DNA from: Pseudomonas fluorescens
Lineage (GTDB): Bacteria; Pseudomonadota; Gammaproteobacteria; Pseudomonadales; Pseudomonadaceae
Reading direction: 5' to 3'
DNA: 64,000 bases
Assembly: GCF_902498185.1 (NCBI RefSeq)
Contig: NZ_CABVIX010000010.1
Location: 62,001 to 126,000 of the forward strand
Every line of letters starts with the position of its first letter. Within the stretch, counting starts at the first letter, position 1. The position numbers and the translations under genes are program-made. This document shows, piece by piece, positions 15,226 to 24,304 of this stretch. The notes under the pieces were generated by a model. That model saw nothing but the letters and a program-made list of their open reading frames with translations, was not told the DNA's origin and searched no databases.

Positions 15226-16425
15226 ATGAATCAGCTCAACCCCCGTCCCTTGGACGGCATCACCGTCATCAGCCTGGAGCACGCCATCGCGGCGCCGTTC
15301 TGCACCCGTCAGCTGGCCGATCTTGGCGCTCGGGTGGTGAAGATCGAGCGCCCCGGCACAGGTGACTTTGCCCGTGGCTATGACCAGCGGGTCGACGGAC
15401 TGGCCTCGCACTTCGTGTGGACCAATCGTTCCAAGGAAAGCCTGGCCCTGGATCTGAAGCAGGACGCCGCGCTCGCCATCCTCGAGTCGCTGCTGGGCAA
15501 GGCCGATGTGCTGGTGCAGAACCTGGCCCCAGGCGCTGCGGCGCGCATGGGGCTGTCGTTCGAAGCACTGCATGAGCGGTTTCCGCGGCTGGTCGTCTGC
15601 GATATTTCCGGCTACGGCGAGGGCGGACCTTATGAGAAGAAGAAGGCCTACGACCTGCTGATCCAGAGTGAAGGCGGCTTTCTCTCGGTGACCGGCGGCC
15701 CGGGCGAGGAGGAGATGGCCAAGGCCGGTTGTTCGATCGCCGATATCGCCGCGGGCATGTACGCCTACACCGGGGTGCTGTCGGCGCTGATGCTGCGCGA
15801 CAGGACCGGGGTAGGCAGCCGCATCGATGTGTCGATGCTCGAAAGCCTGGTGGAGTGGATGGGCTACCCCATGTACTACGCCTACAACGGTGCACCGCCA
15901 CCGGCGCGGGCCGGGGCGTCGCACGCGACCATCTACCCCTACGGACCGTTTCCCACCGGCGGTGATGGCACCATCATGCTGGGACTGCAGAACGAGCGGG
16001 AATGGGCACTGTTTTGCGAAAAAGTCCTGCTGGACAAGGCGCTGGCCCAGGACGAACGTTTTTCGGCCAATGCCAGGCGCTCGGAAAACCGCGAGGTACT
16101 GCGCCAGATCATCGTCGAGGGTTTCGCCACGCTGTCCCTGGACCAGGTGGTAGCGCGCCTCGAAGAAGCGCAGATTGCCAATGCGCGCGTCAACGACATG
16201 CAGGGTGTATGGGAGCACCCGCAGCTCAAGGCCCGCGACCGCTGGCGGGAAGTGGACAGCCCCGCGGGCACGCTGCCGGCGCTGCTGCCGCCGGCAAACA
16301 ACAACGCCTTCGCGCCACGCATGGACGGCGTGCCGGGCCTGGGCCAGCACACCGGCAGCATTCTGGCCGAACTGGGGGTATCGGCCGATGAGCAGGCGCG
16401 GCTGGCGGCAGCCGGGGTCATCTGA
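15226..16425 (+). CDS. ict: CaiB/BaiF class III CoA-transferase, probable itaconate CoA-transferase
   Basis: 399 residues from the ATG with AGGTGA seven bases upstream; an upstream TTG is less likely. Family III features are VISLEHAIAAPFCTRQLADLGARVVKIE at the N-terminus, the catalytic aspartate in AYDLLIQSEGG, and VTGGPGEE plus GIYP-like loops. It would move CoA from succinyl-CoA to itaconate, the entry step of the pathway, with succinyl-CoA as donor by analogy with the P. aeruginosa enzyme. It stands between the MmgE/PrpD gene and the CitE-like lyase, exactly the partners needed. Confidence 0.85.
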   Translation: MNQLNPRPLDGITVISLEHAIAAPFCTRQLADLGARVVKIERPGTGDFARGYDQRVDGLASHFVWTNRSKESLALDLKQDAALAILESLLGKADVLVQNLAPGAAARMGLSFEALHERFPRLVVCDISGYGEGGPYEKKKAYDLLIQSEGGFLSVTGGPGEEEMAKAGCSIADIAAGMYAYTGVLSALMLRDRTGVGSRIDVSMLESLVEWMGYPMYYAYNGAPPPARAGASHATIYPYGPFPTGGDGTIMLGLQNEREWALFCEKVLLDKALAQDERFSANARRSENREVLRQIIVEGFATLSLDQVVARLEEAQIANARVNDMQGVWEHPQLKARDRWREVDSPAGTLPALLPPANNNAFAPRMDGVPGLGQHTGSILAELGVSADEQARLAAAGVI

Positions 16426-16507
16426 TTTCGCGGCCCGCAACCGCCCAAGGCCAACACCGCCCCGTAGTGCAAGCAACGCTAGCCCCAGAATCCGAGGAGC
16501 ACATGCC

Positions 16508-17332
16508 ATGTCCCGATCCATCGTCCGCTCCGCGCTGTTCGTCCCAGGCAGTCGGCCCGAGCGTTTTGCCAAGGCCTTGGCCGCTGGCGCCGATGCGGTC
16601 ATCGTCGATTTCGAGGATGCCGTCGAGGAGCCGCTCAAGCGCCAGGCGCGCGATAACCTCGCAAATTTCTTGCACAAGTCCCCACAGGCCTCGGTCTGGG
16701 TGCGGGTGAATGCACCGGAGCATGTCGAGCATGCTGCGGACCTGGCGTTCTGCGCGCAACACACAGGTGTCGCCGGGGTCTTGCTGCCCAAGGTCGAGAC
16801 GGCGGCCCAGGTGGCCGCCGCCTGGCAGGCCGGCAAGCCGATCTGGCCGATCATCGAAAGCGCCAGGGGCCTGCTGGCACTGGAGCAGATTGCCCATGCC
16901 GAAGGGGTCGAGCGCCTGTCATTCGGCAGTCTCGACCTGGCGCTGGATCTGGACCTCAACAGCGGCACTGCCGCCGCTGACCTGGTTCTCGACCAGGCAC
17001 GCATCGCCGTGCAACTGCACTCACGCGGCGCCGGTCTGCTGCCGCCGCTCGATGGCGTATTTGCGGCGATCGGTGACCCCGAAGGATTGCAACGCGCCAT
17101 TGGGCATGCCCGTGACATGGGCTATGGAGGCGCGTTGTGTATTCATCCGAAGCAGGTGCAGGTCATCCATGCGGCCCTGGCGCCCAGCGAGGAGGAGCTG
17201 CAGTGGGCACGCAAGGTGGTGGCCGGCAGTGCGGCCGCCAACGGGGCAGGGGCGTTCCAGTTGGACGGGCAGATGGTGGATGCACCCGTATTGCTGCGTG
17301 CGCAGCGGATGCTGGCGCTGACCGCGCGCTGA
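16508..17332 (+). CDS. ccl: CitE-like (HpcH/HpaI) lyase, probable citramalyl-CoA lyase
   Basis: 274 residues from the ATG preceded by GAGGAG. The start RSALFVPGSRPERFAKAL and the metal-site region GADAVIVDFEDAV are hallmarks of the citrate lyase beta / HpcH family. RLSFGSLDLALDLDL and GALCIHPKQVQVIHAA complete the barrel. In this context it should split citramalyl-CoA into acetyl-CoA and pyruvate, the last step of itaconate breakdown. The transferase, hydratase and lyase together form a complete route. A hairpin follows 25 bp after the stop. Confidence 0.85.
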   Translation: MSRSIVRSALFVPGSRPERFAKALAAGADAVIVDFEDAVEEPLKRQARDNLANFLHKSPQASVWVRVNAPEHVEHAADLAFCAQHTGVAGVLLPKVETAAQVAAAWQAGKPIWPIIESARGLLALEQIAHAEGVERLSFGSLDLALDLDLNSGTAAADLVLDQARIAVQLHSRGAGLLPPLDGVFAAIGDPEGLQRAIGHARDMGYGGALCIHPKQVQVIHAALAPSEEELQWARKVVAGSAAANGAGAFQLDGQMVDAPVLLRAQRMLALTAR

Positions 17333-17357
17333 GTCCACGAAAGCCGGGGCAGGGACT

Positions 17358-17380
17358 GGCGTTCGGCATTGCCGAATGCC
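17358..17380 (+). terminator. Hairpin between the catabolic and transport genes
   Basis: GGCGTTCGGC and GCCGAATGCC pair across a 3-base loop with one G-T wobble. No T run follows, so it may be a processing or partial-termination site that separates lyase and transporter expression. Confidence 0.45.
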
Positions 17381-17491
17381 GGGTTCGACAAAAGCAAATT
17401 CTCGAAACGCGGTAGATTAGGCCATCGTGAAGCCGGAAACGCTTCTAAGCTGCCTCTATCAGGGCGGTCTGAAACGGCCCCCAGAGGCTGA

Positions 17492-18520
<1,029 letters not shown>

Positions 18521-18683
18521 CGGGCCTGCTGCTGCTTTCGGGCAGGGCTTGATCTGCCGTACAGAGTCCCGGGCGGGATCGCCACCCGTTCATCGACACC
18601 GGCCTTGCCACGGCCTGGTGTCGGGCCTTGGCATCGCTGCCCGGTTCTTTGCTTCGCCACCGCTTCATTGATGGAGATCCCCC

Positions 18684-19325
18684 ATGCACGCTGTCGCCCG
18701 TGTCTGGAACCGCGTTGAAGAACTGCTCGTGGCCTTCCTCCTGGCAGGCATGACGCTGGTTACCTTTGCGTACGTGGTTTTCAACAACATCTACGGGGTT
18801 TTCTACGCCCTGGGTGATTCGCTGCCCTTCGCCAGCGATTTCATGTTCAGTATCGGCGACGGCATCATGTTCATTGCCCAGGAAATGACCTGGAGCGTGG
18901 CGCTGACCAAGGCCATGTTCGGCTGGCTGATTTTCGTCGGCCTGGCCTGGGGTGTCCGCATCGGCGCGCATATTGGCGTCGACCTGCTGGTACGCCTCTT
19001 CAAACCCGCACTGCAACGAGCAGTGGCGATTCTTGCGCTGCTGGGCTGCATGGCGTACTGCGCGCTGATGGCCTACTCCAGCGAGCAATGGGTCGCCACC
19101 CTGTTCACCGCCGGCATCGGTGCCGAAGACCTCGACCGCTTCGGGATCAAGCAGTGGCACATCGTGATCATCGTGCCGGTCGGCTTCACCTTGATGTTCA
19201 TACGCTTCGTGCAGGTCCTGGTGGAGGTCATACAGGGCAGGAAGCTGAATATCGGAGGCCACGGCGAAGCTGAAGATGCCGTGAAGCTGGCAGAAGAGAC
19301 CAATGCCCAGGAGGCCAAACGATGA
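18684..19325 (+). CDS. dctQ: TRAP transporter small membrane subunit (DctQ type)
   Basis: 213 residues with four hydrophobic segments (about residues 13-35, 50-70, 78-105 and 110-160), typical of DctQ. Conserved-looking pieces are WSVALTKAMFGWLIFVGLAWGVRIGAHIGVDLL and, near the end, MFIRFVQVLVEVIQG. GGAGATCC precedes the ATG. Its stop overlaps the DctM start by ATGA, so the two membrane subunits are coupled. It is somewhat longer than the commonest DctQ proteins, with a charged cytoplasmic tail. Confidence 0.87.
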   Translation: MHAVARVWNRVEELLVAFLLAGMTLVTFAYVVFNNIYGVFYALGDSLPFASDFMFSIGDGIMFIAQEMTWSVALTKAMFGWLIFVGLAWGVRIGAHIGVDLLVRLFKPALQRAVAILALLGCMAYCALMAYSSEQWVATLFTAGIGAEDLDRFGIKQWHIVIIVPVGFTLMFIRFVQVLVEVIQGRKLNIGGHGEAEDAVKLAEETNAQEAKR

Positions 19326-20605
19326 CCATCGCTTTCCTGTTCATCGCCCTGTTCGTGCTGATGTTCATCGGCATCCCGGTGGCGATTTCCCTGGGCCTTT
19401 CCGGGGCCATGACCATCTTGTTCTTCAGCCACGATTCGGTACGGTCGCTGGCAATCAAGCTGTTCGAGACCAGCGAGCATTACACCCTGCTGGCGATACC
19501 GTTCTTCCTGCTGTCTGGTGCATTCATGACGACCGGTGGCGTCGCCCGTCGCCTGATCGATTTCGCCAATGCCTGCGTCGGCCACATCAAGGGCGGCCTG
19601 GCCATCGCTGCGATCCTGGCGTGCATGCTGTTCGCGGCCTTGTGCGGTTCGTCTCCGGCGACGGTAGCCGCGGTCGGGTCGATCGTCATCGCTGGCATGG
19701 TGCGTTCGGGTTACAAGAAGGAATTCGCCTCCGGCATCGTATGCAACGCCGGTACCCTCGGCATCCTGATTCCACCCTCGATCGTCATGGTGGTCTATGC
19801 CACGGCAACCGAGACTTCCGTGGGCAAGCTGTTCATGGCCGGGGTGATACCAGGCTTGCTGCTGGGCGTGGTCCTGATGATCACCATCTACATCATCGCC
19901 CGCGTGAAGAACATGCCATCGCTGCCACGCGCTTCATTCAGGCAGGTCCTCGAGTCCGGACGCAAGGCAGGGTGGGGGCTGCTGTTGCTGGTGATCATCC
20001 TTGGCGGCATCTACTCGGGCATGTTCACCCCGACCGAAGCGGCAGCCGTGGCGGCGGTATACGCGGCCTTCGTCGCGATCTTCATCTACAAGGACATGAC
20101 CCTGCGCCAGTGCCCGCGGGTGCTGGTCGAAGCCGGCAAGCTGAGCGTGGTGCTGATGTTCATCATCGCCAACGCCATGCTCTTCGCACACGTGTTGACC
20201 ACCGAGCAGATTCCCCAGTCGATCACCGGCTGGGTGGTGGAGCAGGGCTTCACCCCGGTCGAGTTCCTGCTGGTGGTGAATATCGTGCTGTTGATCGCGG
20301 GTACCTTCATGGAGCCCTCCGCGATCATCCTGATCCTGGCACCGATCCTGTTCCCCATCGCCATGAAGCTGGGCATCGATCCGATTCACCTGGGCATCAT
20401 CATGGTGGTGAACATGGAAATCGGCCTGATCACGCCACCCACCGGATTGAACCTGTTCGTCACCTCGGCCGTCACCGGCATGCCGTTGACCCGAGTGGTA
20501 CGTGCGGTTTCGCCGTGGCTGCTGGTGATGCTCGCGTTCCTGATCCTGGTGACCTATGTCCCGTTCGTTTCCCTGGCGTTGCCGACCTGGCTGGGAATGA
20601 GTTGA
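19322..20605 (+). CDS. dctM: TRAP transporter large membrane subunit (DctM type)
   Basis: 427 residues, about 12 membrane segments, the translocating subunit of a sodium-driven TRAP importer. Family motifs are IPVAISLGLSG near the N-terminus, AALCGSSPATVAAVGSIV around residue 100, AGTLGILIPPSIVMVVYA around 145, and EIGLITPPTGLNLFV near residue 375. It closes the transport unit and is followed by a hairpin shared with the opposing tRNA gene. Together with DctP and DctQ it gives the catabolic operon its own uptake system. Confidence 0.92.
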   Translation: MTIAFLFIALFVLMFIGIPVAISLGLSGAMTILFFSHDSVRSLAIKLFETSEHYTLLAIPFFLLSGAFMTTGGVARRLIDFANACVGHIKGGLAIAAILACMLFAALCGSSPATVAAVGSIVIAGMVRSGYKKEFASGIVCNAGTLGILIPPSIVMVVYATATETSVGKLFMAGVIPGLLLGVVLMITIYIIARVKNMPSLPRASFRQVLESGRKAGWGLLLLVIILGGIYSGMFTPTEAAAVAAVYAAFVAIFIYKDMTLRQCPRVLVEAGKLSVVLMFIIANAMLFAHVLTTEQIPQSITGWVVEQGFTPVEFLLVVNIVLLIAGTFMEPSAIILILAPILFPIAMKLGIDPIHLGIIMVVNMEIGLITPPTGLNLFVTSAVTGMPLTRVVRAVSPWLLVMLAFLILVTYVPFVSLALPTWLGMS

Positions 20606-20733
20606 CTCAGGCTGGGGGTGTGCGTGATGACTCAGGCGTAGCGCCCCCGTTGCCTTGCAGGATCCCAGGCAGGAGAAAGCGCGCTTAAGGCATGGGGCTG
20701 GCCCGCTGAGGCGACAAACGAATATGCCAGACA

Positions 20734-20764
20734 CAAGAAAGCCCGCGCTAGGCGGGCTTCTTGT
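20734..20764. terminator. Hairpin between dctM and tRNA-Met
   Basis: AAGCCCGC (20739-20746) pairs with GCGGGCTT (20752-20759). The T-rich tract on the minus strand (TTTCTTGT) suits termination of the tRNA transcript; on the plus strand the TTCTTGTATTGT side is weaker. Confidence 0.7.
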
Positions 20765-20804
20765 ATTGTCCATGAACTTCAGAAGAGGTCTATGAACAAG
20801 TATT

Positions 20805-20881
20805 TGGTGGCTACACAGGGACTTGAACCCCGGACCCCAGCATTATGAATGCTATGCTCTAACCAACTGAGCTATGTAGCC
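20805..20881 (-). tRNA. tRNA-Met (anticodon CAT, elongator type)
   Basis: 77-nt cloverleaf read on the minus strand: acceptor GGCTACA, D-arm AGCTCAGTTGGTTAGAGC, anticodon loop TTCATAA with anticodon CAT, T-arm GGGGTTCAAGTCCC, and an encoded CCA end. The G1-C72 acceptor pair and absence of the three G-C pairs of an initiator anticodon stem favour the elongator. A terminator-like hairpin follows about 40 bases downstream. No integrase gene or repeated tRNA end is nearby. Confidence 0.95.
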
Positions 20882-21127
20882 AAGTGGCGCGCATTATTAG
20901 CTCGAAACGCCTCCCTGTCAACACCCCATTTCAAAAAAAATTAACCTACGATCAATTGCTTAGCCCAGACCACATTTGCCTTGGCAGCCTGCCGCATGGC
21001 GTTGCTCTGCGCGAGCAGGGCAGGGGGAGGGGTCAGTGATTGCGCAGAAGAGGGTAAAAACAGTGGCATTGTGTCGAGTTGTTTCACGATAATTGGATCC
21101 CGATCATCGCCCACGGATGTATGTTCC

Positions 21128-22345
21128 ATGGCCATCAGCAGTATCCAGACCAGCACGACAACCAGTGCCAGTACCTCTCAGGCCAACCCGCTGGTAATGC
21201 GCATCATCGGCTTCTGCGCCCTGGCGCACCTGATCAACGACCTGATCCAGTCGGTACTGCCGGCCATCTATCCGCTACTCAAGGCCAATTACAACCTGAG
21301 TTTTGCGCAGATCGGCCTGATCACCCTGACCTTTCAGATCACCGCCTCCCTGCTGCAACCCTGGGTGGGCTTCTACACCGACCGCAAGCCCACACCGAAC
21401 CTGCTGCCGCTAGGGACGCTCTGCACGCTGGTCGGTATCGTCATGCTGGCATTCGTCGGCAGCTTCCCGATGATCCTGCTGGCCTCGGCGCTGGTGGGCA
21501 TCGGCTCGTCGACCTTCCATCCGGAAACCTCGCGCATCGCGCGCCTGGCCTCAGGCGGGCGCTTTGGCCTGGCGCAGTCGACCTTCCAGGTGGGCGGCAA
21601 TGCCGGGTCTGCGTTTGGCCCGCTGCTGGCGGCGGCGATCGTGATTCCGTTCGGCCAGGGTAATGTCGCCTGGTTCGGTCTGGCAGGGCTGTTCTTCTTC
21701 GGCGTGACCTTGCTGCTGCGCCGCTGGTACAAGGACCACCTCAACCAGTACAAGGCCCGCGCCGCTGCCCCGGCCACCCATGGCCTGTCGCGCCAGCGTG
21801 TGATGGCGGCATTGGTGGTACTGGGCTTGCTGGTGTTCTCGAAGTATTTCTACATGGCCAGCTTCACCAGCTACTTCACCTTCTACCTCATCGAGAAGTT
21901 CGACTTGTCGGTGGCGAGCTCGCAGTTGCACTTGTTCCTGTTCCTGGGCGCAGTCGCGGCGGGCACCTTCTTTGGCGGGCCGATCGGCGACAGGATCGGG
22001 CGCAAGGCAGTGATCTGGTTCTCGATCCTGGGCGTAGCCCCGTTCACTCTGGTGCTGCCGTACGCTGACCTGTTCTGGACCAGCGTGCTAAGCGTGGTGA
22101 TCGGTTTCATCCTGGCCTCGGCATTCTCGGCCATCGTGGTCTATGCACAGGAACTGGTGCCAGGCAGCGTCGGCATGATCGCCGGCATCTTCTTCGGCCT
22201 GATGTTCGGCTTCGGCGGCATCGGTGCGGCGCTGCTGGGCTACCTGGCAGATCTGCGCGGCATCGAGTACGTCTACACCCTGTGCTCGTTCCTGCCACTG
22301 TTCGGCCTGCTGGCGGTGCTGCTGCCGTCCACCAGCAAGCGCTGA
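21128..22345 (+). CDS. fsr: Fosmidomycin-resistance-type MFS efflux protein
   Basis: 405 residues with 12 membrane segments, closely following the Fsr family: LINDLIQSVLPAIYPLL, LTLTFQITASLLQPWVGFYTD, the motif FHPETSRIARLASGGR, FGLAQSTFQVGGNAGSAFGP, and ILASAFSAIVVYAQELVPG. It exports fosmidomycin and possibly other small molecules, powered by the proton gradient. The ATG at this position begins MAISSIQTS; an upstream in-frame start would add about 49 residues with no family resemblance. The 246-bp gap before it, up to tRNA-Met, shows nothing else recognisable. Confidence 0.88.
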   Translation: MAISSIQTSTTTSASTSQANPLVMRIIGFCALAHLINDLIQSVLPAIYPLLKANYNLSFAQIGLITLTFQITASLLQPWVGFYTDRKPTPNLLPLGTLCTLVGIVMLAFVGSFPMILLASALVGIGSSTFHPETSRIARLASGGRFGLAQSTFQVGGNAGSAFGPLLAAAIVIPFGQGNVAWFGLAGLFFFGVTLLLRRWYKDHLNQYKARAAAPATHGLSRQRVMAALVVLGLLVFSKYFYMASFTSYFTFYLIEKFDLSVASSQLHLFLFLGAVAAGTFFGGPIGDRIGRKAVIWFSILGVAPFTLVLPYADLFWTSVLSVVIGFILASAFSAIVVYAQELVPGSVGMIAGIFFGLMFGFGGIGAALLGYLADLRGIEYVYTLCSFLPLFGLLAVLLPSTSKR

Positions 22346-22572
22346 GCGCACTAGCGTCCATCGGCATCTCTTTCATGACCGATGCAGTATCTGTGGGAGC
22401 GCCGGACTGCAGCCCCCACAGGGTGGCCATGGGCGGGCAACGCTAGACTTGAAGAGCGCTGCACGCTCAGGGCATGCATCCAAGCCCCATCAGATACCCC
22501 GCAAGATTCGGAACTCGGGACGACAGGCGGTCAAGCTAGACTGACCCTGTCCCCACCCAAACGACCACCCCC

Positions 22573-23178
22573 ATGACCCCCTTCGAAGAAGCAACCCGAT
22601 TCCTCGCCACCCTCGACCCCGACTGGGCTCGTCATATCGCCACGATCGGCCCCTGCCTTCACCGGGCGACGCCAGGCCGCGAGCCTTACGAAGCGCTGGT
22701 TCGCGCGATTGCCTACCAGCAGCTTCACCCCCGTGCAGGTGATGCGATTCTCGGCCGGATGCTGGCGCTGTTTCCGGAGGTGGATTTCCCGACACCCGCC
22801 CAGCTCCTGGCAAGCACGCCGCAAGTCCTGCGCTCCTGCGGTTTCTCCGCCAACAAGCTGGCGACGATCCATGGTATCGCCCAGGCGCGTCTGGATGGGC
22901 TGGTGCCTGGCAGGGACGAAGCGCTGCTGCTCAGCGACGCGGCATTGATCGAGCGCCTGGTCAGCCTGCGGGGGGTGGGGCGATGGACGGTGGAGATGTT
23001 GCTGATCTATAGCCTGGAACGCGGGGATATCCTGCCGGTGGATGACCTTGGCGTACGCGAGGGTTATCGTCGGATGAAGGGGCTGGACAAGGCGCCGACG
23101 CCTGCGCAGATGCGCTCGCTGGCGGCAGTATGGAGCCCGCACCGGACGGCAGCTTCGTGGTACCTGTGGCGGGCCTGA
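22573..23178 (+). CDS. AlkA-like DNA-3-methyladenine glycosylase
   Basis: 201 residues of the HhH-GPD superfamily. The helix-hairpin-helix is LRGVGRWT at 132-139, and the catalytic aspartate is D158 in LPVDDLG. It lacks the N-terminal domain of E. coli AlkA, as do many short DNA-3-methyladenine glycosylase II proteins. It removes alkylated bases from DNA to start base-excision repair. Only 13 bp separate it from ada, so the two alkylation-repair genes are probably one unit and may share Ada control. The 227-bp gap before it holds only a weak REP-like palindrome. Confidence 0.87.
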   Translation: MTPFEEATRFLATLDPDWARHIATIGPCLHRATPGREPYEALVRAIAYQQLHPRAGDAILGRMLALFPEVDFPTPAQLLASTPQVLRSCGFSANKLATIHGIAQARLDGLVPGRDEALLLSDAALIERLVSLRGVGRWTVEMLLIYSLERGDILPVDDLGVREGYRRMKGLDKAPTPAQMRSLAAVWSPHRTAASWYLWRA

Positions 23179-23191
23179 GGCCTGCGATCCA

Positions 23192-24250
23192 ATGGCGGAG
23201 TACGACATGATATTCACCTCCGATTCTCAGCGCTGGCAAGCGGTGCTGACCCGCGACCCCACCGGCATCGGCCAATTCGTATACGCCGTGCGCACTACTG
23301 GCATCTACTGTCATCCTGGGTGCAGCGCACGTGCGCCAAAGCGCGAAAACGTCGAGTTCTTCGCCAGCCCGGCAGAGGCCCAGACTGCTGGCTACCGCGC
23401 CTGCCTGCGTTGCTCCAGAGGCGTCGCGCGGCGCAGCGAGTGGGTAGCGCGTGCCTGCCGCCTGATCGAAGCCAGCGAAGAGTCCTTGAGCCTCAAGCAA
23501 TTGGGCCAGCACCTGAGCATGAGCCCGTTCCATCTGCAACGCGAGTTCAAGGCGGAAACGGGCCTGACGCCCAAGGCCTACGCTTCGGCCTTCCGTGCGC
23601 GCAGGGTACGTGAACAATTGGGTGATGCCTCTACCTCGGTTACCGAGGCCATCTACGGCGCCGGCTTCAATTCCAACAGCCGATTCTATGAAAGCGCGGA
23701 CGAACGCTTGGGCATGTGCCCACGCGTTTTTCGCGATGGCGGCACCGGTGCGACCATCCACTTCGCCATCGGCCAGTGCTCGCTGGGCGCGATCCTGGTG
23801 GCACAGAGCGAGCGCGGCCTGTGTGCGATTCTGCTCGACGACGAACCCGAGCGCCTGCTTACGCAGCTGCAGGACCAGTTCCCCAAGGCCCGCCTGATCG
23901 GCGGTGATGCCGGGTTCGAGCGTCTGGTCGCAGAAGTGGTCGGCTTCGTCGAGGCGCCCGCTCTGGGACTGGATCTGCCGCTGGATGTGCAGGGGACGGC
24001 GTTCCAGGAGCGGGTCTGGCAGGCCTTGCGCGGGGTGCCGCCTGGCAGCCGGGTGAGCTATACCGAGATCGCCGAGCGCATCGGCGCACCGGGTGCGGTG
24101 CGGGCCGTGGCCAAGGCGTGCGCCGCGAATCGTATCGCGGTGGCGATCCCTTGCCACCGCGTGGTGCGCCGCAATGGCGATCTGAGCGGCTATCGCTGGG
24201 GCGTCGAGCGCAAGCGCCAGCTGCTCGATCGTGAAACACCACCTGCCTGA
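23192..24250 (+). CDS. ada: Bifunctional regulator / O6-alkylguanine-DNA alkyltransferase Ada
   Basis: 352 residues in three parts. The N-terminal zinc domain takes methyl groups from phosphotriesters and has C40, C44, C71 and C74 as ligands, C40 being the acceptor. An AraC-type helix-turn-helix follows around residues 90-180 (LKQLGQHLSMSPFHLQREFKAETG). The C-terminal alkyltransferase has its acceptor C321 in IPCHRVV, the same number as in E. coli. After self-methylation Ada activates its own operon. The second methionine, MIFTSDSQ at 23207, is a possible alternative start. Confidence 0.93.
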   Translation: MAEYDMIFTSDSQRWQAVLTRDPTGIGQFVYAVRTTGIYCHPGCSARAPKRENVEFFASPAEAQTAGYRACLRCSRGVARRSEWVARACRLIEASEESLSLKQLGQHLSMSPFHLQREFKAETGLTPKAYASAFRARRVREQLGDASTSVTEAIYGAGFNSNSRFYESADERLGMCPRVFRDGGTGATIHFAIGQCSLGAILVAQSERGLCAILLDDEPERLLTQLQDQFPKARLIGGDAGFERLVAEVVGFVEAPALGLDLPLDVQGTAFQERVWQALRGVPPGSRVSYTEIAERIGAPGAVRAVAKACAANRIAVAIPCHRVVRRNGDLSGYRWGVERKRQLLDRETPPA

Positions 24251-24304
24251 TCCGCAGTGACCGGCGTAGAATCCGCCCGTCGCGACATGAAAGAGGAAAA
24301 TTCG

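Noticed and set aside
14143-17118. 991-residue open frame on the minus strand across the itaconate genes
   Set aside because: It is antisense to three genes with clear family motifs; its own translation is low-complexity and has no recognisable domain, as expected for high-GC third-position bias.
20805-20881. tRNA-Met as an attachment site of an integrated element
   Set aside because: No integrase gene and no second copy of the tRNA 3' end were seen within the window.
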